DNA from: Penicillium oxalicum
Lineage: Eukaryota; Ascomycota; Eurotiomycetes; Eurotiales; Aspergillaceae
Length of the DNA stretch: 64,000 bases
Reading direction: 5' to 3'
NCBI RefSeq assembly: GCF_001723175.1
Contig: NC_064651.1
Location: 4,340,001 to 4,404,000, forward strand
Shown in pieces: positions 9,947 to 21,307 of the stretch. Numbering within the stretch: position 1 is the first letter of the stretch; the number at the start of each line of letters is the position of its first letter. Under the pieces are notes generated by a model. The model was not told where the DNA came from. It did no database searches and saw nothing but the letters and a program-made list of their open reading frames with translations. Position numbers and translations under genes: made by a program.

Positions 9947-11596
9947 CTACCGGCTAGGGCTGTAGGTCGGCGGTGTGGCAGACGCCCAAGGTCCACTCAC
10001 AAATTGGGGGTCTGAAGTCGATGCCCGGGAAGAAGTGACTCCGTCAGCCCGCTGAAACGGATGGATTTGCCCATATTGGTTTTCCGAAAGGGAAATATTT
10101 CCACCCTGCCAAGCTGTGCCTCCCATACCAGAGTTCTGTTGACCGAGTGTTGGCAGGTAATGGCGCAGGCTCGCTTGTAGAAGGGGGTTTCGATAGTTCT
10201 GAGCAGCCTCTTGAACCTGTGCAAACGGAGGATGGGACCTGTTCTTGAGATCTAACGCCGGGATGTCTGCAGGACCATTGAAATTGACACTTTGGCGATG
10301 GAGGATCGGAGGCTGTTGTTCATTGCAATGGATCGATGACAGAGAATGTGGATATGCTGTGGGGACTTTCGACTCGGGTTGAAGCTGATGACTCAAACTT
10401 GGTGGCACAGATACTATTCCATGGCCTGAATTTTGAGGTTGTTGCAATGCGCCATAAGCATTCGAATAAGCACCCTCCTGTTCATAGTAAGATGGGGCAT
10501 TCGGGTGACTTGTCCCTGATTCAGCCCGATCTGGCACACCACCTTGATACCCATGGGATGTCGTGGGCAGGGATTGTATCGAGGCTCTGGGGGCGAAGGA
10601 GCCAGATCGCGGCTGAGGGGGGCCGTGACCGGTCTCGAAAAAATGGTGACCGTGCTGCCCTGGAGACTGGCTTTGATCAGTTCTTGGATGCGTTTGCTCA
10701 AGGGTCTGGCTCGCGTGATGGGGGTAGAGTGTCGGAGACAATGTGTCCGGTAATTGAGACAAGTCGTGTCTGTCGGTACCAAAATTGATATAGTGCCTTG
10801 GTGTGAGGTCGTCTATAGGCTTGCCAGGGATTTTTTGAGACGGTTGCCGGTGCTCGTCTGACAGTTTCTGCTGCCATAAATTAGGCCCAGACTGGCCCCA
10901 TTTGGTACGATCAAAAGCGGAGCTTCTCTCTGCGCCAACTTGAGGATGAAGACTCTAGTCGGCGATTAGTGATATGAGCTAGCGTTGGCCACAAGGTCTA
11001 ACGCACTGTCGCTTGATCTCTGCCATCCGAAGGAGTATTGTTCTTGTAGAATTGAGAGTCTTGCTGATTATGTGAGCTTGAAGACCAGGTTGTTGCGGCA
11101 GGCGTGCCGTAAAAATGGTGGCTATGTTGTCCATTGACGTCGGAGCTTGCGGAGCTCTATTCCACCATCAGTGCCACCCTAGTGACGCTCATGTAGCCAA
11201 TATGAGAGATTTCTCCTACGGTATCATTCGCAAAACTTGAAACAGGTTTCATTGGCCCTTCCATTGACTGATGGGTCTCTGTCGTGTAATGGCTGGGTGT
11301 CGTGGTGTTTGAAGGTGCTTGTGAAGGGCCCGCTCCGATGGATCCCGGCGTCGAAGACGGGGTCATAATCACCGGTTCTGTAGGAATTTCCCATTGAGAT
11401 TTTCCTGTCGCTCGCTGGACGTAATACCACTGGCGACCGACACCCTCCCATTGGGGAAGCCTTTGAATCCACTCACGAAAGTTAGCAATTAATCACGTCG
11501 GTTCAACATCCTCCGGTGCGCTACTCACCAACCCTCTGGTAGTTGTGGTGGAGGCGACGACGGACCTGCCGTATCTGCCGGTGCATCCTGAGCCAT
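9947..11596 (-). CDS. WW-domain protein with Pro/Gln/Ser-rich tail
   Basis: I read four exons on the minus strand: 11596-11529, 11460-11220, 11156-11007 and from about 10938 (or 10927) to 9947. The first junction splits a Trp codon and rebuilds a WW domain at residues 19-55: LPEGW, then RQWYYVQRATGKSQWEIP, with both signature tryptophans, the YY pair and the closing proline. The remaining 450 or so residues are disordered, rich in Pro, Gln, Ser, His and Gly. WW domains bind proline-rich or phospho-Ser/Thr-Pro ligands, so this may be an adaptor protein. The location is not evident (no signal peptide or membrane helix). The last intron is uncertain: donor GTGCGT (phase 0) pairs with acceptor at 10928, or GTTAGA (phase 1) with 10939. 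Confidence 0.72.
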
Positions 11597-12157
11597 TCTT
11601 GTCTTTATTTTGGGGATGTAAAGACTGATGCGCTTCCAAGTGTGAGGACCGTGAGAGTAGCGTAGAAGATGGGGAAGGAGGGCAGCTGTGCTCATCTTGG
11701 GACACTCTGGCGGGGCCAAAAGTCTTGGCGTGGCGATCACGTTAGGTCTACGCGATGCCCGACGACCTTGGCGAATGAAAGATAGCCACTGTACCCATCC
11801 ACTGGTCACTCAGATAGTGAATTATGTATAAGAGCAATTAGAGCAACTATAGCAACTACGGATAATATGTCACACTTAATCATACATTAATTTGCTTAAA
11901 CCGAGTGCCCAAGGCTCTCCTCTTCCTCTAGAATCTCCCAATCCTGGGGTAAACTACAACAAAATCGTCCAGCCTGCCAATACCCAACAACACGGTAGGT
12001 GCCTCGGGTTTTTTTCATCCGTTCATTGGCTTTCACTATGCCTTTGAGTCCCTCGCTGTGAGACTCTGCTCTCGGTAATTTTCCAACCTGTAATTTTGTC
12101 ATGATCAGGGCGGACTGCCGCGCGAATGAATCGTTGAGCTTGTTGTATTGCAGGTCA
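11597..12157. other. Intergenic stretch between two minus-strand genes
   Basis: This contains the promoter side of the WW gene and the 3' side of the F-box gene. A 110-codon frame (11896-12228) overlaps the end of the F-box gene in another frame and is a shadow. Nothing else is seen. Confidence 0.45.
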
Positions 12158-14272
12158 TTACCATGCATGTCGCTCGGCCGGTTGCCAATCATCGCCTGCC
12201 CAGTCTTCGTCGCCACTGAGTTCATCATCGAGAAAGTCCGCCTCGTTGAACTGTGTCTCCATGGGCCGTAGATTGTCGATGCGGATATTCACCACGTCGC
12301 ACATCCCTTGGCGCACATGATGGTGGGTCAATGGTTGGGGAGAACACGGCGCTGCATCTTTCTGGCGAGCCAGGCGAGTGCTCTGGCGCTTGGATGTCGC
12401 TGAATGCCCACTACCGGCCGAAGTGGGTCGAGCCGGTTCAGCGGCTGATTCTGGCGGGGCTGGATTGATCTTGCGCTTTCGCAACGACCGATAGTTCGGA
12501 TTGGGGGGATCGCTGCAACGTTTGAAGGTATCCTCCACTTGGCGAATCCACTTTTCGCGAAAGTTGGCTCGATCTCTCCAGCCAATCTTGAGGATGGCTG
12601 TGATTGTGAGGCGCCGCAAGTCGGGCATCTTGGGGGCGGCATCAACCAGGGACATGAAAAAGGATTCAGCTGTAGAATCACTAAGTTTCTTCATTTGGAT
12701 CAACTCGAGTTCTCGAAGAGTCTCTGGCCAGGTTGGTGTTTCATCTTCAGCAAGAAGCTCCTTGAAGTGAGGCTCGCTATCATGGTAACTCGACCAGTCG
12801 TGCATAGAAATGTCCATCTTGAATCGCTGGAGGGAGGGACAATATTTTGCGAGATTTGTGACAAAAGACAAATTAAGATGGCGGTTGTGACGAAGATTTA
12901 ACTGTCGCAACTGCTGTCCGCATGATTTCAGAAAATCCTCTATGGATGATGAGAAGATAGAATCACAGTTGATGATTGTCAGAGACTGGAGGGTCTTCGG
13001 CAATTGTGAGAGACATCGTCCGTCGACAAGGGGACATTCAATCAATTCTAACTCCTCAATATGCTGGAGCTGGCCCACTGCCTCTGCAAGTGTCGCATTT
13101 GTCTGCTCAGCATCTGTGAAAGACGAGATGCCGATGTGGATCAGCCGGAGATGACGCAGCTGCTGAAATGCTGCCCGTTGGTGTTTCTCAAGCATAAAGG
13201 GGAATAGCTCGGTGTCTTCCATGAAACGACCGTTCCAGTCCCATTGATGAAGACCAATACCGTTCTCATCCATTGTGGAGAACAAGGATTCGGGGTAGTT
13301 CCATTTTGATAATCTGATGCTGTAATGGGGAAGACCAATGGTAAAATCGTCTTTGTGGAAAAGCCGCACTGTGTTTACTTGCGGCACTCGAGCAAGCAAT
13401 TGCGAAAGCTCAAACCACCCGAGCTGCGGGCCGGCCTTGTAAAGAAGCACAGATTCGGCATCGACATGAAGTTGCTTCACCTTCGTAGGGTAATTGATCG
13501 CTGTAGACGCTTGCGGCCTTGATAAGAGATCCAGAAGCTCAAAACTCTTTGAAGTGGGAACCAGTGGTGGCGAATGCAAAAGAGCTGCGAGGGCAGGCTC
13601 CAGAAAACTTCGGCAAAGAAGTGCGATTTCCAGAAGCCACTTTGCTGACTTGGTTCGCTGCATTAGCTGCTCATCAACAAGGGGATGTGAAGCTCTTATA
13701 AAGATATCGAGCAAGATATGATAGGGCAGAGTCGACCATGGCGGTACTACCCCCGAAGCTGTGTCCACTATGTCGTCTGCAATCACGCGCGCACGTTTCT
13801 TTGAAGACTTTGGCGTGACTTTCATTTTACTCCTGTTTTTTGTGGTCGTATTTCGCTTCGCCTGCGTCGGTCTGGACGGCCGACTGTGCTCGCTATGAGG
13901 GTCGTTGACCACAACGCGCCCGGTCGAACTCGTCGCACTCGCTGCACTCACTGCAGACGTAGATAAAGTGCCCCTTCCATTTGATGTTGCATGTACGGGC
14001 TCGTCGATATGCCTGCTTGGATTTTCATCGCTTGATGATAAAAGACCGGAGTTCTCGCTTGAAGATTCCTCGTGGTAGAACTGCCGTTTACCAGAAATAT
14101 TTCGTGGCCGAAGGGATACATTCTGTGTTGATGGTCGAGATGCGTTGAGCTCGGGGGGTGACTCAGGTTCCTCAGTAGAAGAACTATCCTCGTGATATGT
14201 TTTTATCCTGGCACGCGCCGACCGAATAGGACGAGTGGGCCTGGGCTGCCGTGTGCTTCGAACCTCGGACAT
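12158..14272 (-). CDS. F-box/leucine-rich-repeat protein, 704 aa
   Basis: A single intronless frame. The N-terminal 170 residues are disordered and Arg/Ser-rich. An F-box-like motif starts near residue 177 (WSTLPYHILLDIFIRAS, followed by the AKWLLEIALLCRSFLEPALA helices). Residues about 270-545 carry irregular leucine-rich repeats (LRHLRLIHIG, IEELELIECP, LQSLTIINCD, LRQLNLRHNR, LRELELIQM), as in Grr1/Amn1-type proteins. The C-terminus has a basic KRK patch and ends in an acidic block with tryptophans (GDEDWAGDDWQP). F-box proteins bring substrates to SCF ubiquitin ligases through Skp1, with the repeats binding the substrate. I infer that role. The substrate is unknown. It shares a 590-bp divergent promoter with the Abp2-like gene. 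Confidence 0.85.
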   Translation of the reverse strand: MSEVRSTRQPRPTRPIRSARARIKTYHEDSSSTEEPESPPELNASRPSTQNVSLRPRNISGKRQFYHEESSSENSGLLSSSDENPSRHIDEPVHATSNGRGTLSTSAVSAASATSSTGRVVVNDPHSEHSRPSRPTQAKRNTTTKNRSKMKVTPKSSKKRARVIADDIVDTASGVVPPWSTLPYHILLDIFIRASHPLVDEQLMQRTKSAKWLLEIALLCRSFLEPALAALLHSPPLVPTSKSFELLDLLSRPQASTAINYPTKVKQLHVDAESVLLYKAGPQLGWFELSQLLARVPQVNTVRLFHKDDFTIGLPHYSIRLSKWNYPESLFSTMDENGIGLHQWDWNGRFMEDTELFPFMLEKHQRAAFQQLRHLRLIHIGISSFTDAEQTNATLAEAVGQLQHIEELELIECPLVDGRCLSQLPKTLQSLTIINCDSIFSSSIEDFLKSCGQQLRQLNLRHNRHLNLSFVTNLAKYCPSLQRFKMDISMHDWSSYHDSEPHFKELLAEDETPTWPETLRELELIQMKKLSDSTAESFFMSLVDAAPKMPDLRRLTITAILKIGWRDRANFREKWIRQVEDTFKRCSDPPNPNYRSLRKRKINPAPPESAAEPARPTSAGSGHSATSKRQSTRLARQKDAAPCSPQPLTHHHVRQGMCDVVNIRIDNLRPMETQFNEADFLDDELSGDEDWAGDDWQPAERHAW

Positions 14273-14862
14273 TGCTACTCGCCTCGGAAGAGAGAGAGAA
14301 AAGGAACGCGCACATTCACCCCCCTGATGGCTTGCAATGACTCAGGGCCGAAATTGTGAACAAGATATGGGATTTTGGAAGCACTCTGTTCGCGCGGCTC
14401 CTTCACAGAAGATGAGATGAGATCATACGAGGGACCGGGGCAGGAGCGATCTACACTATCGATAAGCCGAGCCGCCGGACTCCACTACGCTAATCCGAAA
14501 TTGGGCTAGCGTACTTCCTCTCCCGTGACCGTACCAGGCTGCTCGCCCCCGCCCCCAGGCAGTTGCGCTATGCTCAACTAGTCTCACTAAGAGATGGCCA
14601 AAATTAGAACGCAGCTTGAGCTAACATGGGTTCCAGCCACCCGAGGGGAACACACTCCTCAAAGGAGTTTCGTCTCTGGTCAGATTCTATTTTCTTTGCC
14701 CAGTGACCCGATCCTGAGGCCACATCTTCGACATCGTCATGCCCAAGGCAATCCTCTTTCAGATTGATTAGTCGACGAGAACATCGGCCTTGGGAGCTAC
14801 TTCAGCTGCCCCTCACTGAGCTGCTGTCCGGGCGGACAACCCCTTCCTCGTGAGAAGAATCC
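14273..14862. promoter_or_regulatory. Divergent promoter of the F-box and Abp2-like genes
   Basis: The 590 bp between two head-to-head genes contain no open frame that looks coding. The sequence is GC-richer than most gaps here, with C-rich runs near 14540-14560. The short frame on the minus strand at 14813-14995 overlaps the Abp2-like gene and is a shadow. Confidence 0.45.
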
Positions 14863-17260
14863 ATGGAAGCATCCTTTCCGGCGATGATTGATTCGGCTGA
14901 GCGATCCCATCAGAGGAGTATTGGGAACTCCCAGGTAGTGGTCCAGCAATATGCTCGATATCCGTCGGGGTTAGAGTCCACCATCCAAAGCGCATCCTCT
15001 GTCGAGAGCGCTCGAGGTCAAGCGGATACCCACAGATCGCCGCCGCTCCACCGCAAAGATACTCCTAGGAGTATCCAGCCATCTCCACGAGGGGTGCGAT
15101 CGGTGCTGCCAACCTCCTCGACGGGACGAACGGGCCCGTCAATGTCTCCGCCGCTGTTCGACGTCTTTCGGCAGTCTCCTATGAAAGATACAACGGACCA
15201 GGTAGAGTCTAGATGTCTTCCCTCGCGGGAAGTCAGTGATGAAAACATCGATGATGCCTATGTCACGTTCATTTTATACTGCAATCCAAATGTTCCATCG
15301 TCTGTGGACACGTCCGAACTCCGAAAGACATTTCGCTCCCCTCCGCGAAGTGATGGGAAAAGCTTCAGTGTATTCAACCTGTTTCAGCTAATTCAGAAAC
15401 TGGACAACAAAGAACTCAAAACGTGGATTCAGCTCGCAATTGAGTTGGGGGTGGAGCCACCCTCTCAGGAGAAGAAACAGAGTACCCAGAAGGTCCAGCA
15501 ATACGCTGTTCGACTCAAGGTAGGCTTGCGTCTCTCTTTGAGCGACTTGGAAATTCTGTGGTTCGTGTTTAACCGATTTCTTCTAGCGCTGGATGCGTGC
15601 AATGCACGTAGATGCTTTCTTCGAATTCTGCCTGGGCCACCCCCATCCCTATTATACACACCTCCCCTCAACTGGGCCGTTTGTAAGCGAATCCCGCGAC
15701 GGCGTGCCACTAGAGGAAGATCTCGCTCTGCGAGCCTTAGTTCCGCAGTGGAAGCCAAAGCGTGGGAGGAAGCGAGCCGATGAGCGAGAACAAGATGAGG
15801 GAAAATTGGTGAAAAGGCCTCAATTGGATACCTCAGCAGCCGGCCTACAGCCTCGTTCATTTCCCCCTCAGTCAATGCCTTTTCCTCAGAGTGCTATACC
15901 GTTTAGCGCTTATCCAACAGATGAAGATCCCTGGATGACTGCCTCATCTACTTTTCCGCAACACACTTCCACTGATCAAGCTGGCCAAGATCTGGGTTGG
16001 AGACTTCCAGAGCGAGAGAACTCCCCAGCTGGGTATCCACAGTCTGCTATTATTCCAAGGGGAAATCAGTCTTCAGAAGCGTTTATTCCAGCAGAGCCGC
16101 GATCGGCGATCACCCCAGTATCCGGCGAGAAGGCTCGTGCGAGACGCCGGCATGGACCGGCGGTATCATCTGCGTGGCCGAGTAGTAATGGCTCGGCGAC
16201 TGGCAAAGGTCGCGGGAGACCACCCAGTAAAGCCTCAACCTCGGGCTCTTTCTCCACATTCCAGGTCACCGCCAGCAGAGATACGTCACAGACAGCTCAG
16301 CCATACCTTAGCCAAACTCCTGCATCACTCGCCAGTCAAGACAGACCGAAAGATGGGACGAATGCAGCATTACATCAAAAAGCTCCCTGTACACCTATTC
16401 CTCCGGTGCGGCCAGGCAAATTACAACTCCAAGTCCCTCACCATCAAGGCGCCCCCGTGAGACTCGCTACGCCGCCCACGTTGCTTGTCAATGGTGTTAA
16501 TGGCTCTGTCACATCACAGAGCCAAGGGTCATTTCATGCTCAGAAGACCCAATCACTCGGCGATGCCGATCGAATGAATGAGCCTAAAGTATCGGAGAAC
16601 AGACAGTTAGACCAAGAGCTCTCTACTGAATTTCTTGTCCAGGCTTTGTCAGAGGAGCTTGCGCAAGCGACAGTTGTATCCACTGATACCGGACGACCGG
16701 CCCGTGCTGTCACCCCGCGCGAAGGGCGAGTTCTGGCATCCGCACTCGTCGTGAATGGAAAGAATCTGTATTCTGGCGTTTTGGGATCCGGGACATCGAG
16801 GTTTCTGGCGTTTCAGCTCGGTCTTGGTCAGAGAATCGGCTTACCTGGAGGTTGTCGACGACTCATCACGGCGACCGCTGATCGTGCGCCCACTCATGCA
16901 AATATACACAATAGGCCGGAATGCGGACCATCCTCGGAAAGAACACAGTACTCAGTACAATTTGAATATGACTCTTCGTCTCGAATGATACTTGAGGTTA
17001 GTCTTTCAAACAGTGAGACTGGTGTTGTACCTGCGAGGGTCTCTAATCGAGATGAATCGCCCTCACGCGGTGCACTCGAAATTGGTTTCTCTGATGAGCT
17101 TGAAGGTGTCAATCCAGAGGACCACGAGCTCGACCTTGCTGTGTCTGATGCTTCTTGGAAACAACGATACATGAGGCTACGAGCTCAAATGCAGCGCAAG
17201 GAGAAATCACTGTCCCAGTATAAACGGAAAATCGTTGAGTCCGTAATGGCCGATATATGA
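14863..17260 (+). CDS. Abp2-like ARS-binding protein, 776 aa
   Basis: There are two exons, 14863-15519 and 15587-17260, with a phase-0 intron (AAG|GTAGGC...TTCTAG). The conserved block spans residues about 130-250 and crosses the junction: DAYVTFILYCNPNVP, TWIQLAIELGVEPPS, KVQQYAVRLK|RWMRAMHVDAF and the GHPHPYYTHLP end. It matches my recollection of the ARS-binding protein 2 family (fission yeast Abp2), which binds AT-rich origin DNA. The rest is disordered Ser/Pro/Gln-rich sequence with an AT-hook-like GKGRGRPPSKA near residue 445 and a C-terminal basic coiled region (RYMRLRAQMQRKEKSLSQY). Role in replication-origin or AT-rich chromatin binding follows from the family, not from this sequence. 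Confidence 0.82.
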
Positions 17261-17821
17261 TAAGATCTACTCAAGCACGTGAACCACTTCAGACTTGTTA
17301 CCCCTTAAGGTTCCATATAGCTATGACGCGTCCTTCAGACGCTGTTCTCAGATACGATACCCAGTTTTGTTTACGATTTATGTATCTCCCTTTCGCTGGT
17401 GAATGTCACACTTAGAAGACCAAGTATTGAGTGGTGGTGAATTTGATTCATTTTCACACAATCACGAATAGCTTCGATTTATCTCAGTATGCGCTTTGGC
17501 TACTGCATTCATTGTTTCCATCGCTCTAGTTATTAAACTCTCGGCCATGTTCATGCCGTGTCAAGTGCATAGTTCATTCATTTTGTGTGTGGCGGATGAA
17601 AGAATTATTATCTTACGTGAATCAGGGAAGAGAACCATGCACGCCTTGTTGTAGGTTCAGAGATATTCTTAAGCCTCCAAATAGAAAAATCCTCACTAAT
17701 TCTGAAGATCAAAGGTAATCGCAGGGAAAATTGCAAGATGCCTTGGGCATGGTAATTATTGTAGCAATGCGTACCAAGGTCAATCATCAACTTGAGATGC
17801 CGTGATGCTTAAGGAAAAGAC
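17261..17821. other. Spacer between convergent genes
   Basis: 3' flanks of the Abp2-like gene and the Myb-like gene at 17822. AT-rich, no coding signal. Confidence 0.45.
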
Positions 17822-18394
17822 CTATTCCTCGTATTTATCAGTCTCAGCCTCTCCAATGTCCTCGGTATCCTGAATCTTCCGCTTAGTTCCGCAGCGCTTC
17901 TTGGGAGTGACCGGGCTCAGGGAGGAGCTTCCGGAAGTGGGAGGATTGTGAGGCTGGGCGCTCGGCTTGGGGGTGAAGGCAGTGGTCATGCCGTAAGAAG
18001 TCATCAGGCGTTCAAAGCGCTTTTGGCTAGAATCTGTGAGCTTTTTCTCATTGATCAGATAGGCCGATGGTGAAACACATACGCGGCTCCCTTGGTGGAG
18101 ATACCCATGCTCTCAGTGAAGGCGTCCCAGTTAATCTGTAGAGAGCGGGTGTTCTTAGTAACTATTTCAGCACGGGGGTAGTGGGCTATGAGGCTCAACT
18201 GAGATAGAATGTACCTTGTCAAGACGACCCGCTTCGGTATTCATAACGAGATTGATAAGGAACCACGCGTGGTCTTTGCCGTGATCCATCAAGGCGTCAA
18301 AGCTGGTAGACTCCTTGGATGCTTTTGAAATTTTCTTGTCTTTGACTTTGAAATTTTTAGGCTCCTTGGAAGTCTTGGGATTGTTGGAAGGCAT
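17822..18394 (-). CDS. Myb/SANT-like single-HTH protein, 145 aa (tandem copy A)
   Basis: There are three exons, 18394-18215, 18135-18083 and 18026-17822. Introns are AAG|GTACAT...CTACAG (phase 0) and GC|GTATGT...TTCTAG (phase 2). After a Lys/Ser-rich leader of about 40 residues come AWFLINLVMNTEAGRLDK, INWDAFTESMGISTKGAA and QKRFERLMTSYGM: helix 1, turn, helix 2, recognition helix. The tail has a KKR...KRK basic patch and an acidic end. The middle exon is 53 nt, exactly as in the paralog at 19053-19626. That gene shares the LDK|INW and GAA|/SAA| junctions and the 'SYGMT' end of the fold. I infer a nuclear DNA-binding protein of unknown target. Confidence 0.83.
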
Positions 18395-19052
18395 GATGGC
18401 AGGAACTAGATCTCGAGAATGAAAAGTGATCTGTGAAGCGTAACGCGAGGTGTGGTATGTGTGATGATGCGTAACGCGTAACGCAAAGGTCTTTGGTGGA
18501 GGTTTGGAAGTGAGATGCCAGAATAAGAAATGGAGAAACAGACTGTGCGAAAATAAAGGGCTCTGCAAAAACAACTCTTCACAAGTTTGCTCTAGATGTT
18601 TCTAGCTCAGAAAGCACGTGCACCTGGAGATGCTGAGGTTGTCTAACATATTTTGCAGTGATACTCGAATCTTCTCGTGATGACTGACCACGACAATCGA
18701 AGGCTTTACATTGCTTGAATCACACGCCTGTTTAATATGAACGCTTAAATAGTGAGTAGGTCTTCTATTGGCATACCTTCCAACAGGACTCACGGGATTA
18801 TGAAGCACAGAATCAATTGATTCATGACTGATCATTAAGCCCTTCTCTCAGCCAAGGTTTAAGATATGTTGGCGTTACAAACTTTTCGACGTCCTTGGAA
18901 CTTTGAATTAAAGAAGCGGTTTCAAGCCCAGACACACATGTGATCCCATGCCGTATTCTCATATTGCTGCTGTCGCTGACCTTTCCACTGCATTGACGAT
19001 ATCGATACCACGTCGACCGAGTTGGGCGCATCTCCCCGATGTAGACATTTTG
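18395..19052. other. Intergenic stretch between tandem Myb-like copies
   Basis: No coding signal. It holds the promoter of the 17822-18394 gene and the 3' flank of the next copy. Short frames here are arbitrary. Confidence 0.45.
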
Positions 19053-19626
19053 CTACTCGATAGGCTCAAATTCATCATCGAGTTCCTCCTCTCTTGGAGA
19101 CTCGATTACCGAATGCTTTCTCTTCCTTGGCCTCCGCTGACGCGTGGGAATCTCCAATTCGGTCTTCTCAGTGCTATTGATTTCCGCTGAATCTGTTTCT
19201 TTTGCTTCTCTAGAAGTATATCTTGCCGTCATGCCATATGAGGCGAGTAGACGCTTATATCGAGAGTAGCTGCGATTGGATTGTGTCATTCAACACTCCA
19301 ACTGGAAATAGCTGTGGTGGCTCACATACGCTGCACTTTCACTCTTGAGGCCCAGTTCTTCGCTGAACTTCAACCAATTGATCTATCGATGTTCAATTAA
19401 ATTTCAGCCTGCGTCGTGTCGAGTGGTGATGGGCGTGTGTGAGTCAAGCTTGGTATTTTCAACTTGGCCTTTTCCATAAGTGCGCGTGCCACCATCGAAG
19501 GTAGGTTAGAATTTTATCTCGGGAGCCCACCTTGTCAAGTTTGCCACTGGGTGTATGCATGATACATTTGATCAGAAACCAGGTGGTGTCCTTGATGGGA
19601 TCTTTTTCTGGACTATTTGTTGACAT
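19053..19626 (-). CDS. Myb/SANT-like single-HTH protein, 121 aa (tandem copy B)
   Basis: There are three exons, 19626-19531, 19382-19330 and 19269-19053. Introns are AAG|GTGGGC...GATAG (phase 0) and GC|GTATGT...CGCAG (phase 2). Reads TTWFLIKCIMHTPSGKLDK, INWLKFSEELGLKSESAA and YSRYKRLLASYGMTARYTS, then a basic RQRRPRKRK patch and an acidic end (EEELDDEFEPIE). Exon 2 is again 53 nt. Compared with copy A the leader is much shorter, but the fold and the splice phases are the same, so the two are tandem duplicates that have diverged. Function inferred as for copy A. Confidence 0.83.
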
Positions 19627-20628
19627 TCTGTGAACTTGAATCCTGGATAGACAGTCTCAAGGCCTTTGGTGATTGCGATTTGCCAAGAAGGTGGATTCTC
19701 GGCAAAAAAGCAAAGAGCCGATCTGTAGACAACAAGACTGGCAAGATGACAACGTAAATTAAAGCAGGCAACGGACTCTATGTGTCAAGAGGACAGGGGT
19801 TTACGGAGTGGAAACCGCCGCGTAGTCCCGGGAATTTCAATGAAGACTTTGACCTCATCACAAGGTCAAGATGTACACAGAATTATTTCGACAGTTCCAA
19901 AGCTTCATTGACATGGTGTTTTCTACCTTTGGGCGCATTTGGCAGCTTTAAATTTCACAAAGCCGTCAGTTTCACTCGACTAGCCCATAAGCTCCGAGGT
20001 CGAAGAGTGTAATACTCCTAGAGCTTGATTGCCAACCTTGGTTTCAGCAATGAGATCGTGTTTCAAAGCTAAAATGCGAATCATCTATCCCGCAGATAAT
20101 ATGATTCTCATGCAGTGACAAATCTCTTATCTCAAGTTTTCCAGGACTCTTGTCCACTGAGGAAAATTCAACACCAGCAGCTATCCTCTCGTGAGTACAT
20201 ACAGCGTCCAACAATTTACTTCAGATTCGGTTGAGGATATCAGCCGAACCTTGGTTGGTAGATACTATCTTTCATCATTTCATAAGCTCAATGTTAGTCA
20301 CTTGAAAGGAGTCATCGAGCTTGAATCCATATTCGCTTTCAAAGTGATATTATGGAGAGTTTTTCTTACTTCGAATGTTCTCTTTTCCTCCTGTATCAGC
20401 CTGAAGTGGCTGATTGGTTGACGACACTACACAGACTTGAAACTGACTCGATGCGAATCTAAGACATTTATCAGGCCTAATTCATGTGCAAATCATGGGT
20501 AGAAATAAGGGACACGAAATTTCCAAACCTGTTGGCAATCTACTCTAGTCACATAGATCACACGATCAGGGGGATGGTCTGTCAGAGCGAATGAAACCGT
20601 ACCATTTGAGTGTCAGATTAAATCAATC
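19627..20628. other. Intergenic stretch, no supported gene
   Basis: About 1 kb of ordinary to AT-rich sequence upstream of copy B. Two short plus-strand frames (19782-20012, 20191-20421) have no domain or splice support. Confidence 0.45.
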
Positions 20629-21307
20629 TTAGTAGTCGCTAGTTTCATATTCCTTGTTTTCCTTTTTCAATCCGGTACTAACACCACCCTCATCGTCGCC
20701 ATCATTCTCCTCGACGTAGCTCTCCATGCTCCCAGAAACTCCAGTCTCCGCAAAGTCTTCGGTCTCAAAATCATTTTCACGCTGGGATTCCGGGGAGCTG
20801 TTGATTTTCTTGTTGCCACCCCGCTTTGTCGGAGTCTTTTGAACTTTGTTCGTGGTGGTTTTGGCGCTCGACTTTGTCTGTGGCATCTCATCTCTGTAAG
20901 TCAACTGGCTCGAACTCATTACTGCGGGGGAGACTTGCCTCATTGCGCGGGTATGACATCTCCAACCGCAGGTTGTACTTCTTTCGCAAAGCACAAAAGC
21001 GATTACCCGCCGACTTTGCATTGCTGTAGCCCAGTGCCTCGGCAACTGCGCATGCGTCCACCTAGGGTTCTATTAGCGTCTGAGTTGAGCATACGCAGGA
21101 GGAGATGGGATGTTGAAGAGATTCTGTAAACAAGAGCTAAAGATGCGTCCGTTTAATGTGGAATGATACCTTCTTGGTTTCCATGTTCAAGTGGCGCAGG
21201 CACATGGCCAGGAAGGCATTCTCAAGGTTCTCTGCAAGTTCTGAACCCTGAGTGACTGGCTTGGGGGCGCTCTTTTGAGGCGACGGCATGGAGTTCTTGG
21301 AAGGCAT
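20629..21307 (-). CDS. Myb/SANT-like single-HTH protein, about 172 aa
   Basis: Exons are 21307-21170, 21061-20939 and 20886-20629 in my model. Intron 1 is standard (AAG|GTATCA...CCTAG, phase 0). The protein reads ENAFLAMCLRHLNMETKK, VDACAVAEALGYSNAKSAGN and RFCALRKKYNL, again helix 1, intron, helix 2, recognition helix. The tail carries a TPTKRGGNKK basic run and a long acidic end (EENDGDDEGG). The second intron is not a clean GT-AG. The exon-2 frame runs into a stop unless sequence is removed, and the best phase-0 solution is a GC-AG intron with donor GAG|GCAAGT. A GTCTCC donor two bases further on is the weaker alternative. Likely nuclear DNA-binding protein. Confidence 0.72.

Noticed and set aside
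10336..10788. 150-codon plus-strand frame
   Set aside because: It is the antisense shadow of the WW-domain gene's last exon, which has clear splice-linked upstream exons.
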